Part shown: in pieces, positions 32,661 through 42,506 of the stretch
How positions within the stretch are numbered: the stretch's first letter is position 1
How the letters are laid out: each line of letters starts with the position of its first letter
Source: Streptosporangium sp. NBC_01756
GTDB lineage: Bacteria; Actinomycetota; Actinomycetes; Streptosporangiales; Streptosporangiaceae
Length of the DNA stretch: 64,000 nt
Reading direction: 5' to 3'
Assembly (NCBI RefSeq): GCF_035917975.1
Contig: NZ_CP109130.1
Location: forward strand, 124,001-188,000
Notes under the pieces: model-generated
What the model saw: the letters and a program-made list of their open reading frames with translations, nothing else
Databases searched by the model: none
What the model was told of the DNA's origin: nothing
Program-made: the position numbers and the translations under genes

Positions 32661-33842
32661 CTAAGGGTTGAGCAGGACCTTTATGGCCCCGTCCTGCTTC
32701 TTCTGGAAGATCTCGTAACCGTGCGGGGCCTGCTCCAGCGGCAGCCGGTGGGTGGCCAGGTCCATGACCCCGAGCGGGTCGGAGTCGTCGGTCACCAGCG
32801 GCATCAGGTCGTCGATCCAGCGCTTGACGTGGGCCTGACCCATCCGCAGGGTGATCCCCTTGTCGAACATCTTCAGCATCGGCATCGGATCGGCCATGCC
32901 TCCGTAGACGCCGGAGATCGAGACCGTGCCGCCGCGCCGTACCGTCTCGATGGCCTGGCCGAGCGCGGCCAGCCGGTCCACGCCCGCGGTGGACATCAGC
33001 GGGGCGGCGAGGGCGTCGGGCAGTATCCCGGTGACCGTCTGAGCGAGCTTGGCGACCGGAGAGCCGTGCGCCTCCATGCCGACCGCGTCGATGACCGAGT
33101 CGGGACCCCGGCCGCCGGTCAGCCCGCGGATCGCATCGGGAACGTCGTCGGTCACCGAGGCGTCCAGCACCTCCACACCGTGCCTGCGCGCCATCGCGAG
33201 CCGTTCCTGCACCCCGTCGACGCCGATGACCCGGTAGCCGAGGTGCTTGGCGATCCTGGCGGACATCTGCCCGATCGGCCCCAGGCCGAAGACCGCGACG
33301 GTCCCGCCGTCCGGGACGTCGGCGTAGGCGACCGCCTGCCAGGCGGTGGGCAGCACATCGGACAGGTAGACGAACCGCTCGTCCGGCGGCCCCTGGGGGA
33401 CCTTGATCGGGCCGAACTGGGCCTGCGGAACCCGCAGGTACTCCGCCTGCCCGCCCGGCACCTCGCCGTACAGCCTGGTGTAGCCGAACAGGGCGGCGCC
33501 CATGCCGTGGTCGCGGACCTGGGTGGTCTCGCACTGGGCGAACAGCTTCATCCCGCACATGTGGCAGTGGCCGCAGGAGATGTTGAACGGGATGACGACC
33601 CGGTCGCCGGGCTTGATGTGGGTGACCTCCGTGCCGACCTCCTCCACGATGCCCATCGGCTCGTGGCCGAGGATGTCACCCGGTCCTATGAAAGGTCCCA
33701 GGACCTCGTACAGGTGCAGGTCGGACCCGCAGATGGCGGTAGTGGTGATCTTGACTATCGCGTCGGTCGGTTCCTTGATCGACGGATCGGATACCTCCTC
33801 GACCCTTACGTCGCGCTTTCCGTGCCAGGTGAGAGCCCTCAT
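32661..33842 (-). CDS. zinc-dependent alcohol dehydrogenase (formaldehyde-dehydrogenase-like)
   Basis: A 393-residue medium-chain dehydrogenase. Catalytic zinc ligands are in TAICGSDLHLYE and GHEPMG; the structural zinc site has the Cys cluster CGHCHMCGMKLFAQC; the NAD loop is VFGLGPIGQMSARI. The length and insertions resemble glutathione-independent formaldehyde dehydrogenases (FdhA-like) widespread in actinobacteria. It lies 60 bases downstream of the LLM oxidoreductase and 38 upstream of hemerythrin, all on the minus strand, so it belongs to the same stress operon. Substrate not defined by sequence. Confidence 0.92.
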   Translation of the reverse strand: MRALTWHGKRDVRVEEVSDPSIKEPTDAIVKITTTAICGSDLHLYEVLGPFIGPGDILGHEPMGIVEEVGTEVTHIKPGDRVVIPFNISCGHCHMCGMKLFAQCETTQVRDHGMGAALFGYTRLYGEVPGGQAEYLRVPQAQFGPIKVPQGPPDERFVYLSDVLPTAWQAVAYADVPDGGTVAVFGLGPIGQMSARIAKHLGYRVIGVDGVQERLAMARRHGVEVLDASVTDDVPDAIRGLTGGRGPDSVIDAVGMEAHGSPVAKLAQTVTGILPDALAAPLMSTAGVDRLAALGQAIETVRRGGTVSISGVYGGMADPMPMLKMFDKGITLRMGQAHVKRWIDDLMPLVTDDSDPLGVMDLATHRLPLEQAPHGYEIFQKKQDGAIKVLLNP

Positions 33843-33902
33843 GGTCTTCTCCTCTCCGGATGGTTTCCGACGGCCGGCCCCCGTTTCGGGTGAACGTGCC
33901 GC

Positions 33903-34856
33903 TCAGCGCACGCGCGGCAGGACCTCCTTGGCGTAGAAGTCGAAGAAGGCGTCCTGCTCCTCGCCGATCTGGCTGATGTAGATCTCGGTGAAGCCCGCGT
34001 CGACGTACTCCCTGATCGCCTGCGCGTGGACCTCGGGATCAGGCCCGCAGGGCGTCGAGGCGGTCGCCTCCTCCTCGGTCACCATCTCGGCGAGCTGCTC
34101 GAAGTGCCTGGGCAGCGGCAGCAGTTGGGACGCCTCGCCCTTGATGCCCTGGGTGGGCCAGAGCCGGTGCACGGTCTTGCGCGCCGAGGCCTCGTCGGCG
34201 GCGTAGCAGACCTTCAGGCCGCCCTGCGTCAGCTTGCCCTCTCCCCCGGCCTCGCGGAACTTCCGTACCAGGTCGGCGCTCGGGCCGGTGCAGATGTAGC
34301 CGTCGGCGATCCGCCCCGCCAGATCCACCGCCTTGTCCCCGAACGCGGACATGTAGACCGGCGGAGGCTCGTCCGGAAGCGTGTACAGCCGGGCGTTGTC
34401 GACGTTGTAGTGGACGCCGCGGCGGGTCACCAGCTTGCCGCTCCACAGCTCGCGCATCAGCTCGACCGCCTCCTCCAGCATCTCCAGGCGTTCCGACGCC
34501 GGAGGCCAGCGAGAGTCGAGGATGTGTTCGTTCAGGGCCTCGCCGGTGCCCACGCCGAGCTGGAACCGGCCACCGGTCAGCACCGCGCTGGTCGCGGCGG
34601 CCTGGGCGATGATCGCGGGGTGGATGCGCACCAGCGGGCAGGTCACCGCGGTGGTGACGGGCAGCGCGGTGGCTTCGGCCAGCGCGCCGATCACCGACCA
34701 GACGAACGGGCTGTTGCCCTGGACGTCCAGCCACGGGTGGAAGTGGTCGGAGATCCACAGTGCCTCGAACCCCGCCTGCTCGGCGCGTCCGGCCTGCCGT
34801 ACGAGCTCCTTGGGGTCGTGTTCCTCACTGGACAAGAAGTATCCGAACGTGGCCAT
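33903..34856 (-). CDS. LLM-class F420-dependent oxidoreductase (FGD-like)
   Basis: A 317-residue luciferase-like monooxygenase-fold protein of the F420-dependent glucose-6-phosphate dehydrogenase group: opening FGYFLSSEEHDPKELVRQAG, WISDHFHPWLDVQGNSPFVW and LGVGTGEALNEHIL, a signature of F420 binders. True FGD residues cannot be confirmed, so the substrate is open. The gene is first in the LLM, Zn-dehydrogenase, hemerythrin operon and lies behind a near-perfect sigma-B promoter, so it is probably induced by osmotic or oxidative stress. A GAGGAGGCG ribosome site precedes the ATG. Confidence 0.92.
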   Translation of the reverse strand: MATFGYFLSSEEHDPKELVRQAGRAEQAGFEALWISDHFHPWLDVQGNSPFVWSVIGALAEATALPVTTAVTCPLVRIHPAIIAQAAATSAVLTGGRFQLGVGTGEALNEHILDSRWPPASERLEMLEEAVELMRELWSGKLVTRRGVHYNVDNARLYTLPDEPPPVYMSAFGDKAVDLAGRIADGYICTGPSADLVRKFREAGGEGKLTQGGLKVCYAADEASARKTVHRLWPTQGIKGEASQLLPLPRHFEQLAEMVTEEEATASTPCGPDPEVHAQAIREYVDAGFTEIYISQIGEEQDAFFDFYAKEVLPRVR

Positions 34857-34898
34857 GTTCGCCTCCTCGTGGGCATGTGAGCTGCACTGATGCCCTCC

Positions 34899-34922
34899 AT
34901 ACCCACTGTGCCGGACTCAAAC
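34899..34922 (-). promoter_or_regulatory. sigma-B-type promoter GTTT-N14-GGGTAT
   Basis: On the minus strand, GTTT (34922-34919) and GGGTAT (34904-34899) are separated by exactly 14 bases, matching the known actinomycete sigma-B consensus. It lies 43 bases before the LLM oxidoreductase start. Confidence 0.75.
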
Positions 34923-34976
34923 GGATCACTTTCGGCGGACCGTCTCCGGCCGTGGCCCGTCAAGATTCGGCGCGGC

Positions 34977-37292
34977 TCAGTACGGCCAGGCCCAGTCGCG
35001 GATCTCCACGGGATCCTCGCCGTACTCGCGGGTGTGGGCGCGGGCCCTCAGCCGCTCGTCCTCCATGTGCTGGCGCAGGTGCGCGGCCTTGACGCCGAGG
35101 CCGGGCACCCGGTCGACGACGTCCATCACCAGGTGGAAGCGGTCGATGTCGTTGAGCATGGCCATGTCGAACGGCGTGGTGGTGGTCCCCTCCTCCTTGT
35201 AGCCGCGCACATGGATGTTCTCGTGGCCGTGCCGCCGGTAGGTGAGCCGGTGGATCAGCCAGGGATAGCCGTGGAAGTTGAAGATGATCGGCTTGTCGGA
35301 GGTGAACACGGTGTCGAACTCGGCGTCGGACATGCCGTGCGGATGCTCCGACGGGGGTTGCAGCCGCATCAGGTCGACGACGTTGACCACCCGGACTCTC
35401 AGCTCGGGAAGGTGCTCGCGCAGCAGCGCGGCGGCGGCGAGCGTCTCCAATGTGGGCACGTCACCGGCGCAGGCCAGCACCACGTCGGGCTCGGTCCCCG
35501 CGTCGCTGGAGGCCCACTCCAGGATGCCCAGGCCCCGGGTGCAGTGCGCGATGGCCTCGTCCATCGGCATCAGGTCGAGCACCGGCTGCTTGCCGGCCAC
35601 GACGAGGTTGACGTAGTCGCGTGAGCGCAGGCAGTGGTCGGCGACCGAGAGCAGGGTGTTGGCGTCCGGCGGCAGGTAGGCCCGCACCACCTCGGGCTTC
35701 TTGTTCATCACCACGTCGAGGAAGCCCGGGTCCTGGTGGCTGAAGCCGTTGTGGTCCTGGCGCCACACGTGCGAGGACAGCAGGTAGTTGAGCGAGGCCA
35801 CCGGCCGCCGCCAGGGGATCTTCTTCGACGACTCCAGCCACTTCGCGTGCTGGTTGAACATCGCGTCGATGATGTGGATGAACGCCTCGTAGCAGTTGAA
35901 CAGGCCGTGGCGGCCGGTCAGCAGATAGCCCTCCAGCCACCCCTGGCACAGGTGCTCGCTGAGCACCTCCATGACCCGCCCGTCCGGGCCCAGGTTCTCG
36001 TCGGTCGGCAGCGTCTCGGCGTCCCAGGCGCGGTCGGTGGCCTCGAACACCGCCGACAGCCGGTTTGAGGCGGTCTCGTCGGGGCCCATCAGCCGGAAGG
36101 TGTCGGGGTTGGCGGTGATGACGTCGCGCAGGAAGCGGCCCAGGACCTTGGTGGGCTCGCTCGACTGCACGGCGGATGACTTGACCTCGACGGCGTAGTC
36201 GCGGAAGTCGGGAAGTATGAGCGGTTTGAGCAGCTCACCGCCGTTGGTGTGCGGGTTGGCGCTCATCCGGAGCGGGCCGTCGGGCACCGTGCGCAGGATG
36301 TCCTCGACGGGCCGCCCCCGGTCGTCGAAGAGCTCCTCGGGCCGGTAGGAGCGCATCCACTCCTCCAGCATGGCCCGGTGGTCGGCGTTCTGGCGGACCT
36401 CGGAGAGCGGCACCTGATGGGACCGCCAGGTGCCCTCCACCGGGAGGCCGTCCACCACGCGCGGGCCGGTCCAGCCCTTGGGGGTGCGCAGCACGATCAT
36501 CGGCGGCCGCGCCGCGCGGCCGTCCTTGAAGGCGGCGATCTCGTCGAAGACCTCGTCGAGAGTCTCGGCCATCAGCGGGTGCATGCGGGCCGGGTCGTCG
36601 CCGGAGACGATGTGCGGCCGGTAGCCGTATCCCTCGATGAGTTTGACCAGCTCGTCTTCGGGGATGCGGGCCAGCACGGTCGGGTTCGCGATCTTGTAGC
36701 CGTTCAGGTGCAGGATCGGCAGGACCACACCGTCACGCTCGGGGTTGACGAACTTGCCGGAGTGCCAGCTGGCGGCCAGCGGCCCGGTCTCCGCCTCACC
36801 GTCGCCGATCACGCAGGCCACCACCAGGTGCGGGTTGTCGAAGGCGGCGCCGTAGGCGTGGGCCAGTGAGTAGCCGAGCTCGCCGCCTTCGTGGATCGAG
36901 CCGGGCGTCTCGGGTGCGACATGGCTGGGGATGCCGCCCGGGAAGGAGAACTGCCGGAACAGCCGCTGCATGCCTTCGGCATCCTGCGATACATCCGGGT
37001 ACTTCTCGGTGTAGGAGCCCTCCAGCCAGGAGTGGGCCACCGCCGCCGGACCACCGTGGCCGGGCCCGGCGATGTAGATCATGTCCTGGTCGCGCTCCCG
37101 GATGATCCGGTTGAGGTGCGCGAAGCAGAAGTTCAGTCCCGGAGTGGTGCCCCAGTGCCCGAGCAGCCGGGGCTTGATGTGTTCGGCGGACAACGGCTCG
37201 GTCAGCAGCGGGTTGTCCAGCAGGTAGATCTGGCCGACCGACAGGTAGTTGGCCGCCCGCCAGTAGGCATCGACGTGCGCGAATGCTTCCAT
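34977..37292 (-). CDS. xfp: phosphoketolase
   Basis: A 771-residue thiamine-diphosphate enzyme that splits xylulose-5-P (and often fructose-6-P) with phosphate into acetyl-P and glyceraldehyde-3-P or erythrose-4-P. Family motifs: [42 protein letters not shown] and the ThDP motif [12 protein letters not shown]-terminal [16 protein letters not shown]. The length is close to the usual 790. The start ATG 37292 follows GGAGGAACTG; in-frame extension to 37451 has no homology. It probably supplies acetyl-P for catabolism under redox stress. Confidence 0.95.
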   Translation of the reverse strand: MEAFAHVDAYWRAANYLSVGQIYLLDNPLLTEPLSAEHIKPRLLGHWGTTPGLNFCFAHLNRIIRERDQDMIYIAGPGHGGPAAVAHSWLEGSYTEKYPDVSQDAEGMQRLFRQFSFPGGIPSHVAPETPGSIHEGGELGYSLAHAYGAAFDNPHLVVACVIGDGEAETGPLAASWHSGKFVNPERDGVVLPILHLNGYKIANPTVLARIPEDELVKLIEGYGYRPHIVSGDDPARMHPLMAETLDEVFDEIAAFKDGRAARPPMIVLRTPKGWTGPRVVDGLPVEGTWRSHQVPLSEVRQNADHRAMLEEWMRSYRPEELFDDRGRPVEDILRTVPDGPLRMSANPHTNGGELLKPLILPDFRDYAVEVKSSAVQSSEPTKVLGRFLRDVITANPDTFRLMGPDETASNRLSAVFEATDRAWDAETLPTDENLGPDGRVMEVLSEHLCQGWLEGYLLTGRHGLFNCYEAFIHIIDAMFNQHAKWLESSKKIPWRRPVASLNYLLSSHVWRQDHNGFSHQDPGFLDVVMNKKPEVVRAYLPPDANTLLSVADHCLRSRDYVNLVVAGKQPVLDLMPMDEAIAHCTRGLGILEWASSDAGTEPDVVLACAGDVPTLETLAAAALLREHLPELRVRVVNVVDLMRLQPPSEHPHGMSDAEFDTVFTSDKPIIFNFHGYPWLIHRLTYRRHGHENIHVRGYKEEGTTTTPFDMAMLNDIDRFHLVMDVVDRVPGLGVKAAHLRQHMEDERLRARAHTREYGEDPVEIRDWAWPY

Positions 37293-37490
37293 ACCTCGGA
37301 CAGTTCCTCCGGGGCGGGATTCAAACCCCGAAACCGCCGACTCTCTGAGGCCGTCGCGGGGAGACGGCCCTGCGAGCCGCCGAGGCCGGGACCGCCGGAG
37401 CGGGCACACCGGATGGACCGGCGCCAGAACCGGGGCGGCGCCGGTCGGCACCGGCGTCCGCCCATCGGCGGTCCGGTGGCCGCGGGGACC

Positions 37491-37775
37491 TCAGCCGGTG
37501 ACCTCCACACCCTTCCAGAAGGCCACGTGGTCCTTGATCTGGGCGGCCTCGGGTTTGGGGTCCGGGTAGTACCAGGCGGCGTCGGGGTTGTCCTCGCCAT
37601 CGACCTGCAGGGTGTAGTAGCTCGCCGTTCCCTTCCAGGAGCAGACCGTGGTGGTCTCCGACGGCTTCAGATACTGCGAGGACACCGATTCAATGGGGAA
37701 GTAGTGGTTGCCCTCGACGATCCGGGTGTCGTCGCTCTCCGCGATGATCTCGCCGTTCCAGCGCGCAGTTGCCAT
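37491..37775 (-). CDS. DUF427 protein
   Basis: A 94-residue protein with the complete DUF427 fold: TARWNGEIIAESDDTRIVEG, HYFPIESVSSQYLKPSETTT, CSWKGTASYYTL and AAWYYPDPKPEAAQIKDHVA then FWKGVEV. Function is not established for the family. The start ATG 37775 gives the normal length; a longer frame upstream is spurious. It lies 198 bases upstream of the phosphoketolase start on the same strand. A GGGTAT element overlaps the start codon and is too close to be its own promoter. Confidence 0.9.
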   Translation of the reverse strand: MATARWNGEIIAESDDTRIVEGNHYFPIESVSSQYLKPSETTTVCSWKGTASYYTLQVDGEDNPDAAWYYPDPKPEAAQIKDHVAFWKGVEVTG

Positions 37776-38070
37776 ACCCCAAGGCTGGCACATCCACGTT
37801 CTCCGCGCGCACCGGACTCCTCTCTGCGACAGGCGGGGCCGGACGACCCGGCCGGCGCCATGCCGCGGCGTACGGCCGCGCCACGGGCACGCAACTCGCC
37901 GGGACGGCTCCGGCCTCCGCGGTGTGCGGACCTCTGGACCCGCGCCGCCGCCGGAATCTCCCGACACCGCCGTCCGGCCGGTCCCGACGGGACGGTCCGG
38001 GTGCGGGCACCGTACGGCAAAGCCATGGCCGCCGGTGGTTCGACGGCCATGCCACGGGAACGCGTTATCC

Positions 38071-39120
38071 ATGCGTGTAGTAGTCATCGGTGCGAGTGGG
38101 AACGTGGGCACGAGCGTGGTGTCGGCCCTCGTGTCCGATCCGTCCATCACCTCCGTTGTGGGCCTGGCCCGCCGGGTGCCGGACTGGCATCCGGAGAAGA
38201 CCACCTGGCGGGCCGTGGACGTCTCCGGCGACGACCTGGCGCCCCACCTCTCCGGAGCGGACGCGGTGATCCATCTGGCCTGGCTGTTCCAGCCCACGCG
38301 TGACCCGGTGGCGACCTGGCGGGCCAACGTCCTGGGCAGCGACCGGGTCTTCACGGCCGCGGCGGAGCAGAACGTCCCCGTCGTGATCCACGCCTCGTCG
38401 GTGGGTGCCTACTCCCCGGGGCCGAAGAACCGGCCCGTCACCGAGGACTGGCCCACCCACGGCTGGCCCGGCGCCGCCTACGGCCGGGAGAAGGCATACG
38501 TGGAACGCCTGCTCGACGTGTTCGAGCGGGACCACCCCGGCATCAGGGTGGTGCGGCTGCGCCCCGGCTTCATCTTCAAACGGGAGGCGGCGACCGGGCA
38601 GCGGCGGCTGTTCGGCGGGCCGCTCGTCCCCCAGCGGCTGGTACGGCCGAAACTGATCCCCTTCGTTCCCGACACTCCCGGGCTCACGTTCCAGGCGGTT
38701 CACAGCGAAGACGCCGCAGAGGCCTTCCGGCTGGCGGTCACCCGGCCGGTGTCGGGCGCCTTCAATATCGCCGCCGACCCCGTGATCGAACCGTCGGTGC
38801 TGGCAGAGCTGCTCGGCGCCCGGCTGGTCCCCGTCTCCGGCTGGGCCCTGCGGAACACCGCGGCACTCGCGTGGCATCTGCATCTGGTCCCGGCCGCGCC
38901 CGCCCTGGTCGACATGGTGCTGACCATGCCGGTCATGGACGTCACCCGCGCCCGTACCGAACTCGGCTGGCAACCGCGCCACACGGCGGTCGACGCGTTG
39001 ACGGAACTGCTGGAGGGGCTGCGCACCTCGGCGGGCATGGACACCCCGCCGCTGTCGACCGAGACCGGCGGCCCCGCACGGGTCGGCGAGCTGGCGAGCG
39101 GGATCGGACAGCGGCCGTAG
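38071..39120 (+). CDS. NAD-dependent epimerase/dehydratase (extended SDR)
   Basis: A 349-residue extended SDR. Rossmann loop VVVIGASGNVGTSVVSAL, then AVIHLAW, catalytic Ser region IHASSVGAYSPG and active-site Tyr-Lys in YGREKAYVE, which is intact (YxxxK). The C-terminal 100 residues form the substrate cap. The start ATG 38071 is chosen because it opens directly with the first beta strand; the longer frame from 37708 crosses the DUF427 promoter. The sugar or steroid substrate is unknown. Confidence 0.9.
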   Translation: MRVVVIGASGNVGTSVVSALVSDPSITSVVGLARRVPDWHPEKTTWRAVDVSGDDLAPHLSGADAVIHLAWLFQPTRDPVATWRANVLGSDRVFTAAAEQNVPVVIHASSVGAYSPGPKNRPVTEDWPTHGWPGAAYGREKAYVERLLDVFERDHPGIRVVRLRPGFIFKREAATGQRRLFGGPLVPQRLVRPKLIPFVPDTPGLTFQAVHSEDAAEAFRLAVTRPVSGAFNIAADPVIEPSVLAELLGARLVPVSGWALRNTAALAWHLHLVPAAPALVDMVLTMPVMDVTRARTELGWQPRHTAVDALTELLEGLRTSAGMDTPPLSTETGGPARVGELASGIGQRP

Positions 39121-39201
39121 GGACCGCAGGAGAAGGACCGGCACCCGCGGAGTCATCGCCGCGGAGGTGACAGCCTCTTCCGGGAGGGCAGGAATGCCGG
39201 C

Positions 39202-40173
39202 ATGACGGCACAGCCCATGCTGGACGGGATCACCTGGCCGGCCCCGAGCACCGGAGACCAGCCCGGCGCGGGGAGGATCCGCGTCGGCACGGCCTCGTGG
39301 ACGGACCGGTCGCTGCTGGAGTCTGGCTGGTATCCCGGACACGCGTCCACCCCTGCGGCGCGGCTGGCCTACTACGCGTCGCGTTTCCCGATCGTCGAGG
39401 TGGACGCCACCTACTACCACCCGCCGGCGCAGCGCACCGTGGAGGCGTGGCGGGACCGCACCCCGCCGGGGTTCACCTTCAACGTCAAGGCGTTCTCCCT
39501 GCTGACCAACCACCCCACCCGGCCGGCCTCCCTGTACAAGGATCTGCGGGAGCGGCTCGGCTCGTCGAAGCGGGTCGTCTACCTGCGCGACGTCGCGCCG
39601 GAGATCACCGAGGAGGTCTGGCAGCGCTTCCTCGGCGCACTCGGGCCGTTGCACGAGGCCGGAAAGCTGGGAGCCGTGCTTTTCCAGTTCCCTCCGTGGT
39701 TCCCGATCGGGCGGGACAACAGGCGATACATCCTCGAATGCGTACGGCGCTGCAGTCCCATGCGCATCTGCGTCGAGTTCCGCAACCGCACCTGGATGGA
39801 GCAGGAGAACCGCGCCGAGACCCTCGGCTTCCTCGCCTCGCACGACATCCCCTACGTCTGCGTCGACATGCCGCAGGGGCACCCGTCGTCGATCCCGCCG
39901 ATCCTGGCCGCGACCTCCGACCTCGCCGTGGTCCGTCTGCACGGCCACTCCGACAGATGGACCAGCAAGAAGATCGAAGAGCGGTTCGCCTACCTGTACT
40001 CCGAGGAGGAACTCAGGCGGTGGGCGGACCGGATCGGCGAACTCGCCGGACAGGTCTCGCTCACCTACGTGCTCCTGAACAACTGCTGCGGGGACAACTC
40101 CCAGCGCAACGCGGCGCGGCTCGCCGTCTTACTCGGCGCGTCCGGGACGGGACGGAGCCCCGGCCGGGGTTGA
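39202..40173 (+). CDS. DUF72 (YecE-like) protein
   Basis: A 323-residue TIM-barrel protein of the DUF72 family: IRVGTASWTDRSLLESGWYP, FPIVEVDATYYHPPAQRTVE, PPGFTFNVKAFSLLTNHPT and FRNRTWM. No activity has been established; residues suggest a nucleic-acid- or sugar-acting barrel. It lies 82 bases downstream of the SDR gene on the same strand. It converges on the WhiB gene, 45 bases away. Confidence 0.9.
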   Translation: MTAQPMLDGITWPAPSTGDQPGAGRIRVGTASWTDRSLLESGWYPGHASTPAARLAYYASRFPIVEVDATYYHPPAQRTVEAWRDRTPPGFTFNVKAFSLLTNHPTRPASLYKDLRERLGSSKRVVYLRDVAPEITEEVWQRFLGALGPLHEAGKLGAVLFQFPPWFPIGRDNRRYILECVRRCSPMRICVEFRNRTWMEQENRAETLGFLASHDIPYVCVDMPQGHPSSIPPILAATSDLAVVRLHGHSDRWTSKKIEERFAYLYSEEELRRWADRIGELAGQVSLTYVLLNNCCGDNSQRNAARLAVLLGASGTGRSPGRG

Positions 40174-40217
40174 GGCGGCCCCGCGCAGGCGATCCCGCCC
40201 GCACGGGAGGAGAGACA

Positions 40218-40490
40218 TCACCTGGCTCCGCGTTTCATCCCCGCCATGGCGCCCCTGCGCTCGTCGGGGGTGGTGCCTCCCCACACGCCGTACAACTGGT
40301 GGGTGTTCAGGGCGTAGTCCAGGCAGCGCAACCGGACCGGGCAACGGCGACAGACGGCCTTGGCCTGTTCGTACTGCTCCCGGCCCGGCCCCTCGGTGGA
40401 GACGGGAAAGAAGAGCTCGGGGTCCTCGCTGAGGCATGAGGCACGGCGGGACCAGTGAATGATGGGAATGACATTGCCCTGGATAGACAT
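40218..40490 (-). CDS. WhiB-family Fe-S transcription factor
   Basis: A 90-residue WhiB-like protein with four cluster cysteines: RASCLSEDPELFFP, then CRRCPVRLRCLDYAL, followed by the GVWGGTTPDER turn and a basic C-terminal tail (MAGMKRGAR) for DNA contact. WhiB proteins bind a 4Fe-4S cluster, sense NO/O2 and partner with sigma factors. The start ATG 40490 gives the canonical length; the frame runs on to 40571. Its place in the stress district (hemerythrin, catalase) fits redox sensing. Confidence 0.92.
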   Translation of the reverse strand: MSIQGNVIPIIHWSRRASCLSEDPELFFPVSTEGPGREQYEQAKAVCRRCPVRLRCLDYALNTHQLYGVWGGTTPDERRGAMAGMKRGAR

Positions 40491-40689
40491 ATGCGGGATC
40501 CAATGAAAGGGAGAAGTGCGGCGGTTGGCGGCTCGGCTGCTGAATCGGGTGCCCGCAAGAAACACATTCATACCTTTTCGGGCGAAAAATCACCCGGTTT
40601 TGACCGCGGCTTTCCCCCGGCTCCGGCCACCGTGGAACGGCAGGGACTCCGCTCCGGCCGGGGGTCCTCTCCCCCGGCCGGAGCCGCCG

Positions 40690-42348
40690 TCATCCGACTG
40701 TCTGCGCCCGCTCGTCGGGGACGCCGTGGGTCATCTTCAGGCCGCTCACGTCGCGCGGTCCGTTCTTGCCGAGGTTGGACAGCCGCCCGCGTTCCTCCTC
40801 GCTCAGGTCCTGGGTCGCCAGCGGCTCCAGGTGCGCGACGTCCTCGGGACCGATCCCGAGTCCCTCCCCGACACGTAGCCCGAGATCGTCCTCGACCATC
40901 AGGAAGTGCCAGACCATGCGTTCCTGGACGGGACGCACGGCCTGCGACAGCATGGTGACGAGGTTCAGCACAAGGTCGTCGCGCTCCCACTGCTCCATCA
41001 GCAGGTAGCGCTGGCCGGCCTGCGTGTAGTCGTTGGTCCTCGGGATGCGCTTGCGGGTCAGCCGTCCGGAGACGACCGGCCCCTGCTCGTCGTGAGTGGG
41101 ATATCGATCCTCACGCAGCCCCCCGGTGATGGACGGCTCATAGTTGACGTGCGGACTCTCCCCCTGGCCGTCGACGTGGTAGGTCATCTGGCCGTCGCGC
41201 TGGTTGGTGCGCACCTCGGCGTTCTTGGCCTGGTTGACCGGCAGCTGCAGGTAGTTCGGCCCCACCCGGTGACGCTGGGTGTCGCTGTAGGAGAACGTCC
41301 GGCCCACCAGCATCTTGTCGTCGGAGAAGTCGAGCCCGTCGACCAGGACACCGGTGCCGAAGGAGATCTGCTCGTTCTCGGCGAAGGCGTTGGCCACGTT
41401 CCGGTCCAGCACCATCCGGCCGACCGGCATCGCCGGGAACTCGTTCTCCGGCCACACCTTGGTGTCGTCCAGCGGGTCGAAGTCCAGCTCGGGGTGCTCC
41501 TCGTCGGTCATGATCTGCACCAGCAGCTCCCACTCGGGGAAGTCGCCGCGGTCGATCGCCTCGCGCAGGTCCTTGGTGGCGTGCCCCAGCTCCTGGCCCT
41601 GTACGGCGGCCGCGTCGGCGGCGGTCATGCTCCGCACGCCCTGCTTGGGCATCCAGTGGTACTTCACCAGGTGGGTCACACCCTCGGAGTTCACCCACTT
41701 GTAGGTGTTGACGCCGAATCCCTGCATGTGCCGGTAGTCGGCCGGGATGCCGCGCGGGCTGAACAGGTTCACCAGCATGTGCATGCTCTCCGGCGTCTGC
41801 GACATGAAGTCGAAGATCCGGTTGGGCTCCTGCCGGAAGGTCACCGGGTCGGGCTTGAGCGCGTGGATCACGTCGGGGAACTTGATGGCGTCTCTGATGA
41901 AGAAGACCGCCAGGTTGTTGCCGACGAGATCCCAGTTGCCATCCTCGGTGTAGAACTTCACCGCGAATCCCCGGGGGTCGCGGGCCGCCTCGGAGGAGTC
42001 CCGGCCGCCGATCACCGTGGAGAACCGCACGGCCACATCGGTCCGCTTGCCCGCCTCCTGGAACAGCTTCGCCCTGGTGTAGCGGCCGACCGGCTCGTCG
42101 CCCAGCTTGCCGTAGGCCTCGAAGTATCCGTAGGAGGTCGCCCCGCGGGCGTGCACCACCCGCTCGGGGATCCGTTCCCGGTCGAAGTGGCTGATCTTCT
42201 CCAGGAACTGGTAGTTCTCCAGCGTGGCCGGGCCTCTCGCGCCGACCGTGCGCTGGTTCTGATTGTCGTAGACCGGATGCCCCTGCCGGTTGGTCAGCAC
42301 CGATCGCTCGTCACCCGACTGGGACCCCACGCCCGACACGTCCGTCAT
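40690..42348 (-). CDS. katA: monofunctional heme catalase
   Basis: A 552-residue catalase. Catalytic His in [19 protein letters not shown]; Asn in [20 protein letters not shown]; proximal heme Tyr in [20 protein letters not shown]. The distal Ser/Val pattern and the length place it in the small-subunit, clade 3 group, with a C-terminal extension of about 50 residues. It decomposes hydrogen peroxide. An AAGGAGGG ribosome site precedes the ATG. An 8+8 inverted repeat lies in the leader. Confidence 0.95.
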   Translation of the reverse strand: MTDVSGVGSQSGDERSVLTNRQGHPVYDNQNQRTVGARGPATLENYQFLEKISHFDRERIPERVVHARGATSYGYFEAYGKLGDEPVGRYTRAKLFQEAGKRTDVAVRFSTVIGGRDSSEAARDPRGFAVKFYTEDGNWDLVGNNLAVFFIRDAIKFPDVIHALKPDPVTFRQEPNRIFDFMSQTPESMHMLVNLFSPRGIPADYRHMQGFGVNTYKWVNSEGVTHLVKYHWMPKQGVRSMTAADAAAVQGQELGHATKDLREAIDRGDFPEWELLVQIMTDEEHPELDFDPLDDTKVWPENEFPAMPVGRMVLDRNVANAFAENEQISFGTGVLVDGLDFSDDKMLVGRTFSYSDTQRHRVGPNYLQLPVNQAKNAEVRTNQRDGQMTYHVDGQGESPHVNYEPSITGGLREDRYPTHDEQGPVVSGRLTRKRIPRTNDYTQAGQRYLLMEQWERDDLVLNLVTMLSQAVRPVQERMVWHFLMVEDDLGLRVGEGLGIGPEDVAHLEPLATQDLSEEERGRLSNLGKNGPRDVSGLKMTHGVPDERAQTVG

Positions 42349-42381
42349 GATGATGCTTCCCTCCTTGCGGTGATCATTCCG

Positions 42382-42405
42382 GCGTACCGAAACTTGCCGG
42401 TACGC
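42382..42405. promoter_or_regulatory. 8+8 inverted repeat in the catalase leader
   Basis: GCGTACCG (42382-42389) and CGGTACGC (42398-42405) are perfect complements with an 8-base gap, 34-57 bases before the catalase start. It could be a redox-regulator operator (CatR/FurA-like) or an mRNA hairpin. Confidence 0.5.
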
Positions 42406-42506
42406 ATGGCTTCCCTATCCACCAAAAAGCGGCTTATAGCACCAAATGGAAAGAATCTCCGCAAGAGGGAAGGTCGCATGAATGGAATCCGGTAGGGCTC
42501 CGCCGA

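Noticed and set aside
32149..33558. Long 469-codon minus-strand frame over the hemerythrin and dehydrogenase genes
   Set aside because: Its N-terminal 300 residues are a shadow of the zinc dehydrogenase in another frame; only the last 157 codons (hemerythrin) are real.
37296..37345. tRNA T-arm-like sequence on the minus strand in the phosphoketolase leader (GGGGTTTGAATCCC)
   Set aside because: No matching acceptor, D-arm or anticodon stem could be folded upstream, and the T-loop lacks the conserved C; it is likely a chance G/C hairpin.
37770..37782. GGGTAT sigma-B -10-like element before the DUF427 gene
   Set aside because: It overlaps the start codon, leaving no room for a transcription start before the gene, and there is no GTTT box 14-16 bases upstream.
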